Part shown: positions 45,148 through 53,602 of the stretch, in pieces
Numbering within the stretch: position 1 is the first letter of the stretch
Layout of the letters: every line of letters starts with the position of its first letter
Origin: Nitrospira sp.
GTDB lineage: Bacteria > Nitrospirota > Nitrospiria > Nitrospirales > UBA8639
DNA: 64,000 bases
Reading direction: 5' to 3'
Assembly (NCBI GenBank): GCA_011523385.1
Contig: WTGX01000001.1
Span: forward strand, 62,001 to 126,000
Position numbers and translations under genes: made by a program
The notes under the pieces: generated by a model
Told to the model about the DNA's origin: nothing
The model's database searches: none
What the model saw: only the letters and a program-made list of their open reading frames with translations

Positions 45148-45867
45148 TTACCGCTGACGGTTTCGGGATTGAGCTTTGGTTCCTCTCTTTTGTAAGGAGA
45201 GGTCAGGTGGGGTAGAGGCCTTACGACGAGGTTTGACCGGGGATCGGTCGGTTCGCCTGGAGGCTTTGCGAATACCGGGGTTCAAGAGACTCGCCAGGGC
45301 CAGAGTGCATTCAAGTCGCGGATTGTCCCGGTCCAGAGCTTTATACAGATGGATTTCCATGATCCGATTGTCATTGAGGTTCATGGCTTCACAGAGGGAG
45401 TCTTGAGCGATTTTCAGCCCACCGTCGAGATCCCGTCGCAACAGTGTCGGAAAGTAAAAGTGGATGGTCAGTGTCAGGAAGTGTTCCTGGGCCTTCTGCA
45501 AAAAAGCGTGCCATTCGGTGGAAGAGGTGGCAGTCATGAGCAATTGACCGATTGTCCCTTTGTAGCGACGCCCCGTCGCCGACAACACGCGGCGCCCGTT
45601 GACCGTGGCATATTGCCGGTTGATGCTGGGCGGAATGGGCAGGGTCATCGATAGCTCGTCCTTGGTCAGGGAGAACCGCGTGGCATTCAGGGAGGCTTTG
45701 CCGGAAAGACGGGGCCACGTGGGTTTCTTGCGGGAACCCGAGGAAACGTCAATGGCGATGTTTCGTGAAAGTTGGCCGATGGAGACGCCGGTCAACCGGG
45801 CTGATCCGCCGCGGCTGTTTTTGAAAACGTATTGAGGAAGGCTTATCGGTCGATCCGATGAGGGCAC
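45148..45867 (-). CDS. RusA-like Holliday-junction resolvase, with long N-terminal lead
   Basis: The central domain (about 75-195) follows RusA: LPIPPSINRQYA, RRDLDGGLKIAQDSLCEAM, LNDNRIMEIHLYK, with the metal-binding aspartates in RRDLDGG and LNDNR. RusA cuts Holliday junctions and is usually phage-derived. Here about 70 extra residues precede it, with no family likeness; a downstream start such as the ATG near 45654 (MTLPIPPSINRQYA) is likely for the active core. The last 22 residues are encoded by a copy of the SD/anti-SD palindrome, so the C-terminus seems to have been re-formed by repeat insertion. No phage genes are near. Confidence 0.7.
   Translation of the reverse strand: MPSSDRPISLPQYVFKNSRGGSARLTGVSIGQLSRNIAIDVSSGSRKKPTWPRLSGKASLNATRFSLTKDELSMTLPIPPSINRQYATVNGRRVLSATGRRYKGTIGQLLMTATSSTEWHAFLQKAQEHFLTLTIHFYFPTLLRRDLDGGLKIAQDSLCEAMNLNDNRIMEIHLYKALDRDNPRLECTLALASLLNPGIRKASRRTDRSPVKPRRKASTPPDLSLQKRGTKAQSRNRQR
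45180..45216. repeat. SD/anti-SD palindrome repeat, copy inside the RusA-like gene end
   Basis: CCTCTCTTTTGTAAGGAGAGG (45182-45202) followed by TCAGGTGGGGTAGAGG matches the unit at 30986-31021 and 59646-59680 in build. It lies in the last codons of the RusA-like frame. Confidence 0.7.
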
Positions 45868-45933
45868 GGGAGCGACTCGCTGGGTTTGTGAAGAAATTCG
45901 TTTGGGCGTCGGGGACGCGGAATCACGGGGCAG

Positions 45934-46368
45934 CTAGAGAAGATTGTGCATTTTCCCGAGGTTTTCTTCCAATTGCTCATCCTGCTGCATGAGATAGCGA
46001 CGCCATTCGGAAGGATTCCAGATTTCCAACCGGTGAAACATGCCCACGACCACGATTTCCAGGTCGTCTTCAAGGGGGATGACTTTTCTCAGCCGTCCGG
46101 GGATGAGGACCCGGCCCGTCTTGTCGATTTCAGAAGACGCGGCTTCAGCCACGACGTAGTGCATGAAGAGCCGGCTTTGATCCTCGTCAAACGTCTCCTT
46201 GACGCGCGCAAGGACTTTTTCCCACTCTTGCACCGAATAGGCGGACAACGGAAGATCCTGCCCTTTGACGAAAATCACGCGGTCTCCCTCGACCTGCTCG
46301 CGCAAAGGGGTCGGGAAAATGAAGCGACCTTTCTCGTCGAGTTTACAGTGATATTGTCCGGCAAACAT
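45934..46368 (-). CDS. mraZ: MraZ transcriptional regulator
   Basis: 144 residues with two AbrB-like SpoVT modules typical of MraZ: FAGQYHCKLDEKGRFIFPTP and DKTGRVLIPGRLRKV. MraZ forms dodecameric rings and represses the dcw (division and cell wall) operon from TGGG repeats upstream of itself. Here it is not followed by rsmH/mraW or ftsL; the next gene is RusA-like. The start is ATG 46368 after AGGAAACGCATC. Confidence 0.92.
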   Translation of the reverse strand: MFAGQYHCKLDEKGRFIFPTPLREQVEGDRVIFVKGQDLPLSAYSVQEWEKVLARVKETFDEDQSRLFMHYVVAEAASSEIDKTGRVLIPGRLRKVIPLEDDLEIVVVGMFHRLEIWNPSEWRRYLMQQDEQLEENLGKMHNLL

Positions 46369-46477
46369 GATGCGTTTCCTTTTCAACAGTCGTGGGATCG
46401 ATATGCGCAGGCATCCTCAGGTATTTAGACTAGAGAAAACCATCTACAAAGTCAAGGGGTTCTTTTCTCGCGGCTCA

Positions 46478-47215
46478 CTATTCATGGGCGCTCATCCTGG
46501 CCAGGGTTTGAACGTAGACGGCCTCCGCACCGGCTTTTCTGAGCGCCTTGGCGCATTCATTGACCGTGGTACCCGTGGTGAACACGTCATCCACGAGCAG
46601 TGTGGTTTTGCCCTCAACCGCGGAAGGGGTCGCCACGGCAAAGCATCTCCGAAGATTCTTGAGCCGCTCCCTTCGCGTGAGAGACGTTTGGGGAGGGGTG
46701 GGCTTGGTCCGTCTGAGCACGTCGATGAGAACGGGAAGATTCCAGTGTCGGCCCAAGTGGTGGGCCAGAAGGAGCGCCTGATTGTATTCCCGTTCCCGCA
46801 GCCGGTCAGGGTGTAACGGGACGGCGATCAGGACATCGACGTTCGAGGGGATAGGGTGGGTTTGGGCGATCAGATGAGCCAAGACCGGGGCCAAGTGAGT
46901 TTTGCCCCGGTACTTCAATAGCCCGATGGCTTCCTTCAATGGGGATTGGTAGGCGTAAGGCGTCCAGGCCCGGTGATAAGCTGGCGGGTGTTTTCGACAG
47001 GGTCCGCACAGGTGTTCGGGACTATGAGCCAGCGCGTGCGGAGAAGGAAAGGGATGCGCACAGCGAGGGCAACCGGGCGAACGGATGGGCTCAATCCGGT
47101 TCCAGCAGCGTTGACAAAAAAAGGGAACAGGGTCGTCCTCCAGGGCCTTGTTGCATATCCGACAATTCATGGGAAACACCATGTGGAGGAATCGGCGAAG
47201 CAATCGGGCGGTCAT
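46478..47215 (-). CDS. ComF-family phosphoribosyltransferase-like protein
   Basis: A double zinc finger (CRICNKAL..CQRCW, CPRCA..CGPC) followed by a phosphoribosyltransferase fold with the PRPP loop VLLVDDVFTTGTT (VDDxxTTG), as in ComFC/GntX. ComFC acts in natural transformation and DNA-replication restart and may bind ssDNA or ADP-ribosyl derivatives. 245 residues is normal. It faces mraZ upstream on the same strand with 92 bp between. Confidence 0.9.
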   Translation of the reverse strand: MTARLLRRFLHMVFPMNCRICNKALEDDPVPFFCQRCWNRIEPIRSPGCPRCAHPFPSPHALAHSPEHLCGPCRKHPPAYHRAWTPYAYQSPLKEAIGLLKYRGKTHLAPVLAHLIAQTHPIPSNVDVLIAVPLHPDRLREREYNQALLLAHHLGRHWNLPVLIDVLRRTKPTPPQTSLTRRERLKNLRRCFAVATPSAVEGKTTLLVDDVFTTGTTVNECAKALRKAGAEAVYVQTLARMSAHE

Positions 47216-47229
47216 GTTTTTCCGACATC

Positions 47230-47250
47230 ACTCCCCCCTTGAGGGGGAGT
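47230..47250. repeat. Hairpin repeat between comF and the ABC gene
   Basis: ACTCCCCC (47230-47237) and GGGGGAGT (47243-47250) flank a 5-base loop; the tail runs on as GTCGGGGAGTCAAGGGCGCA with a further GC-rich dyad (CCGCCGGCGAACCGG). It lies between divergently transcribed genes. Confidence 0.55.
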
Positions 47251-47408
47251 CGGGGAGTCAAGGGCGCAGCCCGCCGGCGAACCGGTGGGGGGAGGAACCG
47301 GGGAACGAAGGGAACGTCTCTGCCGGTCCTCTATCCTGCGTATTGTTGGACCTTTCCATCATGTGCTATACGGAATCGTGATGACAAGGTCGCCGTCACA
47401 CGCTCACG

Positions 47409-48122
47409 GTGTCGAGAAAGGTCTTGGTGTCTACGATCGCCTTGGATCGCGTCTGCAAAGTCTATGAACGAGGCAGCGTCATGGTCTCCGTGCTTCGGGA
47501 CGCGGACCTTCACGTTGCCTCCGGAGAATTCTGTGTGATCATGGGCCCAAGCGGAAGCGGGAAAAGCACGCTTCTGAATCTGGTTGCGGGTCTCGATACC
47601 GTGACTTCGGGGGACATTCGTCTCGATGACCAACCCACGCACGGGTTTTCCGATGCGGAGTGGACCCGGTATCGACGGGAGATGATCGGCATGGTCTTTC
47701 AGGCGTTCCATCTGGTTCCCGGGTTGACGGCCGCCGAAAACGTCGGGTTGCCCTTACGGCTTCAGAAGACGTCGCCGGCAGTCATTCGAGAACGCGTTGC
47801 AGAGACGCTCGAGCGGGTGGGGGTTTCCCATCGGGCCGGGCACCGGCCCTGGGAATTATCCGGTGGAGAACAACAACGCGTGGCCTTGGCCCGCGCTCTC
47901 GTCCATCGACCGCGCATCCTGCTAGCGGACGAACCCACGGGCAATCTCGACTCCCGGACCGCCAAAGAGATCGTGGCGCTGATTCGGCGCGTATCCAAAG
48001 AAGCCTCCCAGACCGTGGTGTTCGTCACTCACTCGGAATCCGCCGCAAGGGTCGGGGATCACGTGTACGAACTGGAGGGCGGGCAATTGTCTCTAATGTC
48101 CCATGTCCCCGGAACGACGTGA
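47409..48122 (+). CDS. LolD/MacB-type ABC transporter ATP-binding protein
   Basis: A 237-residue ATPase. It has Walker [14 protein letters not shown]-loop [14 protein letters not shown], signature [19 protein letters not shown], Walker [13 protein letters not shown], and H-loop TH in VFVTHSES. This class powers LolCDE lipoprotein release, MacB and FtsX-like exporters. An FtsX-like permease (49488-52097) that needs such an ATPase lies 1.4 kb downstream beyond pyrD and luxR, so the pair probably works together. The start is GTG 47409 ([15 protein letters not shown]). The stop overlaps the pyrD start region (TGAGATG). Confidence 0.9.
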   Translation: MSRKVLVSTIALDRVCKVYERGSVMVSVLRDADLHVASGEFCVIMGPSGSGKSTLLNLVAGLDTVTSGDIRLDDQPTHGFSDAEWTRYRREMIGMVFQAFHLVPGLTAAENVGLPLRLQKTSPAVIRERVAETLERVGVSHRAGHRPWELSGGEQQRVALARALVHRPRILLADEPTGNLDSRTAKEIVALIRRVSKEASQTVVFVTHSESAARVGDHVYELEGGQLSLMSHVPGTT

Positions 48123-48123
48123 G

Positions 48124-49050
48124 ATGGATCTTTCGGCCACGATTGCCAACGTCCGTTTTCCAACCTGCCTGATGAATGCCTCGGGGGCCTTGTGCGTGAC
48201 CCGGGAAGAACTGGAAGCCTTGGGCCAGAGCCGGAGCGGGGCGATCGTGACCAAGTCCATGACGCCGGCGTTCCGGCAGGGCAACCCGGAGCCCCGGTAT
48301 TACAGCTTTCCCGGCGGCTCCATCAATTCCATGGGGCTTCCCAACCTCGGCTATCCGGCCTACGCCGACATCATTCCAACCCTTCACAAGTTCGGCAAAC
48401 CCGTGATCGCGAGTATTGCCGGGCTGAGTCCTCCGGATTTTCTCGAGGCGGCCCGGGCGATCACGGCCGTTTCACCCGATCTCATCGAAGTCAATCTCTC
48501 CTGCCCGAATATCCAAGGCAAACCGCAAATCGGCTATGACGTGGAGGCGTCGCGCTCGTTACTCCTGGCATTGAAGGACATCGTTACCGTGCCGATGGGC
48601 GTCAAGCTGCCTCCGTATTTCGATCCGGTGCACCATGAGGCCGTGGCCCGGATGTTACAGGACGTCGGAGTCGATTTCTTGTCGCTCATTAATTCCGTGG
48701 GCAACGGGCTGGTGGTCGATCCGGACGAGGAACGCGTGGTCATCAAGCCGAAAGGCGGATTCGGCGGCCTGGGCGGCACGATGATCAAGCCCGTGGCCCT
48801 GGCCAACGTTCGAGCGTTCTGGAAGTTGTTTGACGGCCGGGTGCCGATCATCGGGACAGGAGGCATCGTCTCGGGTACGGACGTGTTCGAACATATTCTA
48901 TGTGGAGCGTCCGCCGTGCAGATCGGAACGGCCCTCGTTGACGAAGGGGTCGGCGTGTTTGAACGGCTGGAAAAGGAACTCGGCGAACTCTTGCAACGGA
49001 AAGGCTACGCCTCTCTCTCGAGTTGTCGCGGCAGGTTGCAGGAACTCTGA
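48124..49050 (+). CDS. pyrD: Dihydroorotate dehydrogenase, class 1A (fumarate-type)
   Basis: Oxidises dihydroorotate to orotate in pyrimidine synthesis. The class 1A pattern is clear: MDLSATIANVRFPTCLMNASG at the start, VNLSCPNIQGKPQIGYD (catalytic Cys), GVKLPPYFD, VIKPKGGFGGLGG and the FMN-phosphate site GTGGIVSGTD ... CGASAVQIGTAL. Class 1A is a soluble homodimer using fumarate and is known mainly from Lactococcus relatives and trypanosomatids. At 308 residues it is the expected length. ATG 48124 gives that start, one base after the stop of the preceding ATPase gene, so translation is probably coupled. The separate PyrK subunit of class 1B is absent. Confidence 0.9.
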   Translation: MDLSATIANVRFPTCLMNASGALCVTREELEALGQSRSGAIVTKSMTPAFRQGNPEPRYYSFPGGSINSMGLPNLGYPAYADIIPTLHKFGKPVIASIAGLSPPDFLEAARAITAVSPDLIEVNLSCPNIQGKPQIGYDVEASRSLLLALKDIVTVPMGVKLPPYFDPVHHEAVARMLQDVGVDFLSLINSVGNGLVVDPDEERVVIKPKGGFGGLGGTMIKPVALANVRAFWKLFDGRVPIIGTGGIVSGTDVFEHILCGASAVQIGTALVDEGVGVFERLEKELGELLQRKGYASLSSCRGRLQEL

Positions 49051-49109
49051 GGCGGCCTTGGGAAAGACGGAAGCATGCCCGTCAGGCGGCCGGGGGAAGG
49101 AAAGTGAAT

Positions 49110-49400
49110 TCAGTGGGCTTTGCCGGTGGGGATGGCATTCTTCGGGATAAGCCGTAGGGTCATGGCTTGCCGGAGAAGTTGGGCCACGTTTCGCACGCGA
49201 AGTCGTCGCATCAGATTAAACCGGTGGACTTCAACCGTCCGGACGCTGATGTTCAACTTTTCGCCGATTTCCCGATTTGTGTGACCTTGGGCCACGAGAC
49301 GAAGAATTTCCTTTTGCCGGGCAGTCAGCGAGAGCACTTCGCCAAGTCTTTCCTTGGAATTGTTTTTGCTCTCTTGAGAAGCCGATTTGACTTTGGCCAT
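49110..49400 (-). CDS. Stand-alone LuxR/GerE helix-turn-helix regulator
   Basis: 96 residues, mostly a GerE DNA-binding domain: LTARQKEILRLVAQGHTNRE, IGEKLNISVRTVEVHRFNLMRRL. No receiver or ligand domain is attached, so activity cannot be controlled by phosphorylation in cis. A Lys/Ser-rich lead of 22 residues precedes the domain. It lies between pyrD and the permease, antisense to neither, and divergent from the permease gene, whose promoter it may regulate. Confidence 0.85.
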   Translation of the reverse strand: MAKVKSASQESKNNSKERLGEVLSLTARQKEILRLVAQGHTNREIGEKLNISVRTVEVHRFNLMRRLRVRNVAQLLRQAMTLRLIPKNAIPTGKAH

Positions 49401-49487
49401 AAGAGACTCGCATGTGCCTTTTGCACCGAAGTTCTTAATAGGAGTTTTTATACGTTACCACAACTGGATTTTAGGAGACAACATTTT

Positions 49488-52097
49488 TTGGAACGGATAT
49501 TCCTATTTGGCACACTGGCCTTCAAACATCTGACGAGCCGGCCGTTCAGAACCGCGCTCACCGTAGCCGGGGTCAGCGTCGGCGTAGCCGCCGCACTTGC
49601 CATCTACCTGGCGAATCAAACCGTCTTTGAGTCGTTTCGGCGAGCAGTCACCCGTGTCGTGGGAGAGGCCACGATTCATATCTCCGGGGCGGAACGTCGA
49701 ATCGACGAAACGTTGATCGAACGGATCCGCCAGCATCCAGATGTCCAAACAATTCATCCGTATGTTTCACAATCCGTCACACTCGAAACAGGTGACGGAG
49801 CCACCCGTGCCAGCATGGTGTGGGGATTGGACCTGTTGGAAGTACTCGGCAAGGAAACGGGCGTACGACAATCCTCCAGTGAGGAGGAATATTCGCTGGA
49901 CCCCCTGCTCAGCCCGGACGCGATCTTTGTGGACCGCGAGTTGGCGACCGGCTTGGGCGTGGCACGGGGTGATCCCGTGACGGTGCACGCGGGGCCGCAT
50001 CATTTCGAGGCGACCGTGAGCAGGGTGTTGACGTTTTCCAATGATGAACAACGATGGGATTCCATGGCCGTCATGGACATTGCCGCGGCCCAGGTGAACT
50101 TGAGACGGCTCAGGCAACTCGATGGGGTGGACCTGGTGACGTCCCCCGGCGCACCCGTGGACCGCGTGATCCAGGAACTGCAAGCGCAGTTGGGCCCGTC
50201 CGTTCTCGTCAGTCGTCCATCCCAGCGCGACGCGCAGGTGCAACGGATGCTGACTTCCTTTCAGTTGAACCTCACCACGCTCAGTATGGTCGGGCTCTTC
50301 GTCGGCACGTTCCTGGTCTACAACGCCGTGGGGTTTTCCGTGGTGCAATATCGACGGGAGATCGGGACCCTGCGGGCGATCGGCATGGCGCGGGGACACA
50401 TTGCCCTGTTGTTTCTGGGTGAAGCGATCATTGCCGGCACCGTGGGCGGAGGTTTGGGGGCCGTGCTCGGCAGCGGGTTGGCGTATTGGCTTGTCGGGCT
50501 CGAACGGGAAACGGTCTCCGAACTCTATGGCATTGCGACGATGGGAGACCTGCCGTTCACTCTGCCCGTGTTGCTAGGAGGATGCCTCCTGGGACTGGCG
50601 TTGTCCGTGGTCGGGGCCTTGGGCCCGTGCCTGGAAGCGAGCCGGACTGCCCCGGCGTTAGCCATCGCGCCAGGACAATATGAAACCACGCGGCATCATC
50701 ACGGCCGGTGGACCGTCCTGGCCGCGGGGGTCCTGGGCTTGGCCGGGCTGCTCTCCTTGCCCGGTCCGGTCAACGGTCTTCCCGTGTTTGGATATGCCGC
50801 GGCGTTTTGCGTCCTGCTGGGCTGCACGCTGCTCTCTCCACTGGGCATTCACCTGCTGAGCCTGGCGGCCTTGAAGATGCCTGCCTTCGACGGTCCGCGT
50901 CGGAGTTCGGGGCCAGGTATCACACCGGGCTCCATGACCCGCCTGGCCGTGGATCAGATTGCCAGGTCTTCGGGTCGAAACAGCGTGACGCTGTCGGCCT
51001 TTATGGTCGGCATTGCCATCGTCGTGGGCGTGGGCGTGATGATCGAGAGTTTCCGGGATACCGTGGAGCAATGGATCGACCAGACCCTCATGGCGGACCT
51101 GGTGGTGACCCCTCATGAGGAAGGGTTGAATGCCGACCCGCATGAGAACGTCTTTCGCATTTCACCGGAAATGGTTCAGCGTGCGAGGGCGGTGCCCGGA
51201 GTAGCAGCCGTGGATCCCTACCGTCAGGTCCGCATGCAGGTGGGTTCCACCCAAGCCTACGTTGCGGCGCGCGATCTGGCCCTTCACGCGGAACGGAGCC
51301 GCTACCTGTTCGTGGACGGCGATTCGTCCCGCCGGCTCCGTCAGGCCATTGAAGAACAGGGTGTGGTGGTTTCGGAAGTGTTGGCCCACCGGCTCGGGGT
51401 CAACGCGGGTGACGTGCTGTCGTTGCCGACCGGTGCCGGGCAGAAGGAGTTTCCCGTGATCGGCGTCTTTTACGATTATGCCACGGACGGCGGAAAGATC
51501 GTGCTGGACCGGTCGCTCTATGAACAATGGTGGGGTGATCGCACGGCAACGGTGTTGGCGGTGTACCTCGAGCCGAACGCCACGGCCCAGCGCGTGCGAG
51601 ACGACCTGAAAAAAGCGCTCGGTCCGCACCTGCCGGTGTCGATCATCAGCAACAAGGAACTCCGGGCCCACATTCTTGAAATTTTTGATCGGACCTTCCG
51701 GCTGACCTACGGGCTGGAAATCGTCACGGTGATCGTCGGCCTGCTGGGGATTATCAATACGCTCCTGACAACCGTGGTCGAGCGACAACGGGAGTTCGCC
51801 ACGTTTCGCGCGATAGGAGGCAGTCGCAGGCAAGTGCAGGGGTTGGTCGTGCGCGAATCGCTGTGTTTGGGTTTATTGGGGTTGTGCCTCGGGGTGCTGA
51901 GCGGGATCCTGCTCGCCACCTTGTTGATCAGCGTGATCAACAAACAGTCCTTCGGCTGGACCATTTACATGGCCGTTCCCTTCAAGACCATCCTGGAAGC
52001 CGTGCTTGTCGCGGGAATCACGGGACTGCTCGCCGGGTACCTTCCGGCCCGCTGGGCCACCGGCGGCACCATCGCCGACGGGTTACGGTACGAGTGA
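49488..52097 (+). CDS. FtsX-like ABC transporter permease, two FtsX domains
   Basis: An 869-residue inner-membrane permease of the MacB/FtsX superfamily: an N-terminal helix (FRTALTVAGVSVGVAAALAI), a MacB-like periplasmic domain, a TM triplet about 270-420, a second helix near 500 (NSVTLSAFMVGIAIVVGVGV), a second periplasmic domain, and a final TM triplet with EIVTVIVGLLGIINTLLTTV and RAIGGSRRQVQGLVVRE. Such permeases export lipoproteins or lipids with a LolD-like ATPase. I start at TTG 49488, with TAGGAG ten bases upstream; the longer frame to 49167 lies antisense to luxR. Its ATPase is 1.4 kb away, not adjacent. Confidence 0.85.
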   Translation: MERIFLFGTLAFKHLTSRPFRTALTVAGVSVGVAAALAIYLANQTVFESFRRAVTRVVGEATIHISGAERRIDETLIERIRQHPDVQTIHPYVSQSVTLETGDGATRASMVWGLDLLEVLGKETGVRQSSSEEEYSLDPLLSPDAIFVDRELATGLGVARGDPVTVHAGPHHFEATVSRVLTFSNDEQRWDSMAVMDIAAAQVNLRRLRQLDGVDLVTSPGAPVDRVIQELQAQLGPSVLVSRPSQRDAQVQRMLTSFQLNLTTLSMVGLFVGTFLVYNAVGFSVVQYRREIGTLRAIGMARGHIALLFLGEAIIAGTVGGGLGAVLGSGLAYWLVGLERETVSELYGIATMGDLPFTLPVLLGGCLLGLALSVVGALGPCLEASRTAPALAIAPGQYETTRHHHGRWTVLAAGVLGLAGLLSLPGPVNGLPVFGYAAAFCVLLGCTLLSPLGIHLLSLAALKMPAFDGPRRSSGPGITPGSMTRLAVDQIARSSGRNSVTLSAFMVGIAIVVGVGVMIESFRDTVEQWIDQTLMADLVVTPHEEGLNADPHENVFRISPEMVQRARAVPGVAAVDPYRQVRMQVGSTQAYVAARDLALHAERSRYLFVDGDSSRRLRQAIEEQGVVVSEVLAHRLGVNAGDVLSLPTGAGQKEFPVIGVFYDYATDGGKIVLDRSLYEQWWGDRTATVLAVYLEPNATAQRVRDDLKKALGPHLPVSIISNKELRAHILEIFDRTFRLTYGLEIVTVIVGLLGIINTLLTTVVERQREFATFRAIGGSRRQVQGLVVRESLCLGLLGLCLGVLSGILLATLLISVINKQSFGWTIYMAVPFKTILEAVLVAGITGLLAGYLPARWATGGTIADGLRYE

Positions 52098-52120
52098 AGC
52101 TTGAAAGCTGCCCCGCCCCT

Positions 52121-53131
52121 TCAACCGGCCTGGACAGGTGAGTCAGGCACGGCAGGATGGTTGCCCGCCCCTTCGAAGCCCATGTCTGCGAGCATCCGTT
52201 CGACTTCATGGGCGGGGTCGCCTGGGGTCGTCAGGTAGCCGTTGACGAACAGTGAGTCCGCCACGTACAGGGCCATGGGTTGCAGGGACCGGAGATTGAA
52301 CTCCCGTCCTCCCGCCGCGCGCAATTCTCTGCGAGGGTGTACAAAACGAAACAGGCAGAGAATTTTCAGGCACCGTTGCGGGGTGAGGTTTTTCGCGTCG
52401 GCCAGCGGGGTTCCCGGAATCGGATGCAGCATGTTCAACGGGATCGAGTCGGGGTTGAGGTCTTTCAGGGCAAGGGCCAGGTCTACGAGATCCTCGTCGG
52501 ACTCTCCCATGCCGACGATCCCGCCCGAACACAATTCCAGACCCGCGGCGCGCGCGTTGCGTAAGGTGGTCATCCGGTCCTGATACGTGTGGGTCGTGCA
52601 GATGGAGGAGTGATAGGCCTCGCTTGTGTTCAGGTTGTGGTTGATGCGATCCACTCCGGCGGCCTTGAGTCGTCTGGCCTGGGGTTCGGTGAGCAGTCCC
52701 AGGGAACAGCAGACCTGCATCGGCAGTTCCTGCTTGATCCGCTTTACCGCCGAGGCGATGTCGTCCACTTCTTTTTCGAGCGGACTTCGTCCGCTGATCA
52801 CCACGCAATACCGTTCTGCTTTGGCTTCATGGGCTCGGCGGGCGGCTTTGAGCATGTCCTCCGGTGACACCAACGCATAGCGGTCGATGGGAGCCGTGGA
52901 AATGCTGGATTGCGAACAATAATGGCAATCTTCCTGACAGGCGCCGCTCTTGGCGTTGAACAACATTTGGATGGTGACTTTTCGACCGAAATAGGCGTGA
53001 CGGATCGTATACGCGGCGTTGACCAGGGGTAAGAGTTGGGTGTCGTCGGTTTGGAGGAGTTCCAAGCCTTCTTCACGGCTGACCGAATGGCCTTGCAGCA
53101 CTTGTTCCGCGAGCACGTCGAATCGAGTCAT
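52121..53131 (-). CDS. bioB: Biotin synthase
   Basis: Inserts sulfur into dethiobiotin, the last step of biotin synthesis. A 336-residue radical SAM enzyme: CxxxCxxC in CQEDCHYCSQS, SGRSPLEKEVDD, CCSLGLLTEPQARRL, YHSSICTTHTYQDRM and GGIVGMGESDEDLVDL. The [2Fe-2S] ligands include Cys in the C-terminal barrel. Last gene of the minus-strand set starting at rplU. No other bio genes are in the window. Confidence 0.93.
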   Translation of the reverse strand: MTRFDVLAEQVLQGHSVSREEGLELLQTDDTQLLPLVNAAYTIRHAYFGRKVTIQMLFNAKSGACQEDCHYCSQSSISTAPIDRYALVSPEDMLKAARRAHEAKAERYCVVISGRSPLEKEVDDIASAVKRIKQELPMQVCCSLGLLTEPQARRLKAAGVDRINHNLNTSEAYHSSICTTHTYQDRMTTLRNARAAGLELCSGGIVGMGESDEDLVDLALALKDLNPDSIPLNMLHPIPGTPLADAKNLTPQRCLKILCLFRFVHPRRELRAAGGREFNLRSLQPMALYVADSLFVNGYLTTPGDPAHEVERMLADMGFEGAGNHPAVPDSPVQAG

Positions 53132-53164
53132 GCGCTTACTCCCTCGGCAATCAAAACTACGGTG

Positions 53165-53602
53165 TCAGCTTGCTTGATGCAGCATCTTCGGCGATTCGGG
53201 GGGCTGTGACAACAGAGACCTCAGGGCTTGCGAATCATATTCCGTTGACGGGATTTGCGGTGCGTCTCTCCACATGTTCTCGATACCGTAATAGACGCGG
53301 CTCTCTTCACGGAAAATATGCACGATGACGTCTTGATAATCGAGAAGGACCCAGTTCGCCGCGGTTTCTCCCTCTATTGCGCCGTGGTCTCCGAAGCGAT
53401 GAGCCATTTCCTGCCGGATGGCTTCGGCAATGGCTTTGACCTGCCGCCCTGAATTTCCGGAGCAAATGACAAAATAATCGGCAATCGAGGTGAGGTGTCC
53501 TATTTGCAGGACCATGACGTCGGAGGCTTTTTTATCGAGGGCGATACCTCCGATAACCAAGGCTTTAGATTTGGCGTCTGAAATAGGGCGGCTCCTTAAC
53601 AC
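53165..53602 (-). CDS. rsfS: Ribosomal silencing factor RsfS (iojap)
   Basis: Binds ribosomal protein uL14 and blocks joining of subunits when nutrients are short. 145 residues with the DUF143 core: DVMVLQIGHLTSIADYFVICSGNSG, EGETAANWVLLDYQDVIVHIF. The longest start is GTG 53602, overlapping the nadD stop. A strong SD, AAGGAG (minus strand 53597-53592), lies downstream of that GTG and exactly seven bases before an in-frame ATT (53584), so an AUU initiation codon is a serious alternative (then 139 residues). nadD precedes it, as in many bacteria. Confidence 0.9.
   Translation of the reverse strand: MLRSRPISDAKSKALVIGGIALDKKASDVMVLQIGHLTSIADYFVICSGNSGRQVKAIAEAIRQEMAHRFGDHGAIEGETAANWVLLDYQDVIVHIFREESRVYYGIENMWRDAPQIPSTEYDSQALRSLLSQPPESPKMLHQAS

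Noticed and set aside
45148-45867. Prophage remnant suggested by the RusA-like gene
   Set aside because: No integrase, structural or lysis genes and no attachment-site repeats within several kilobases.
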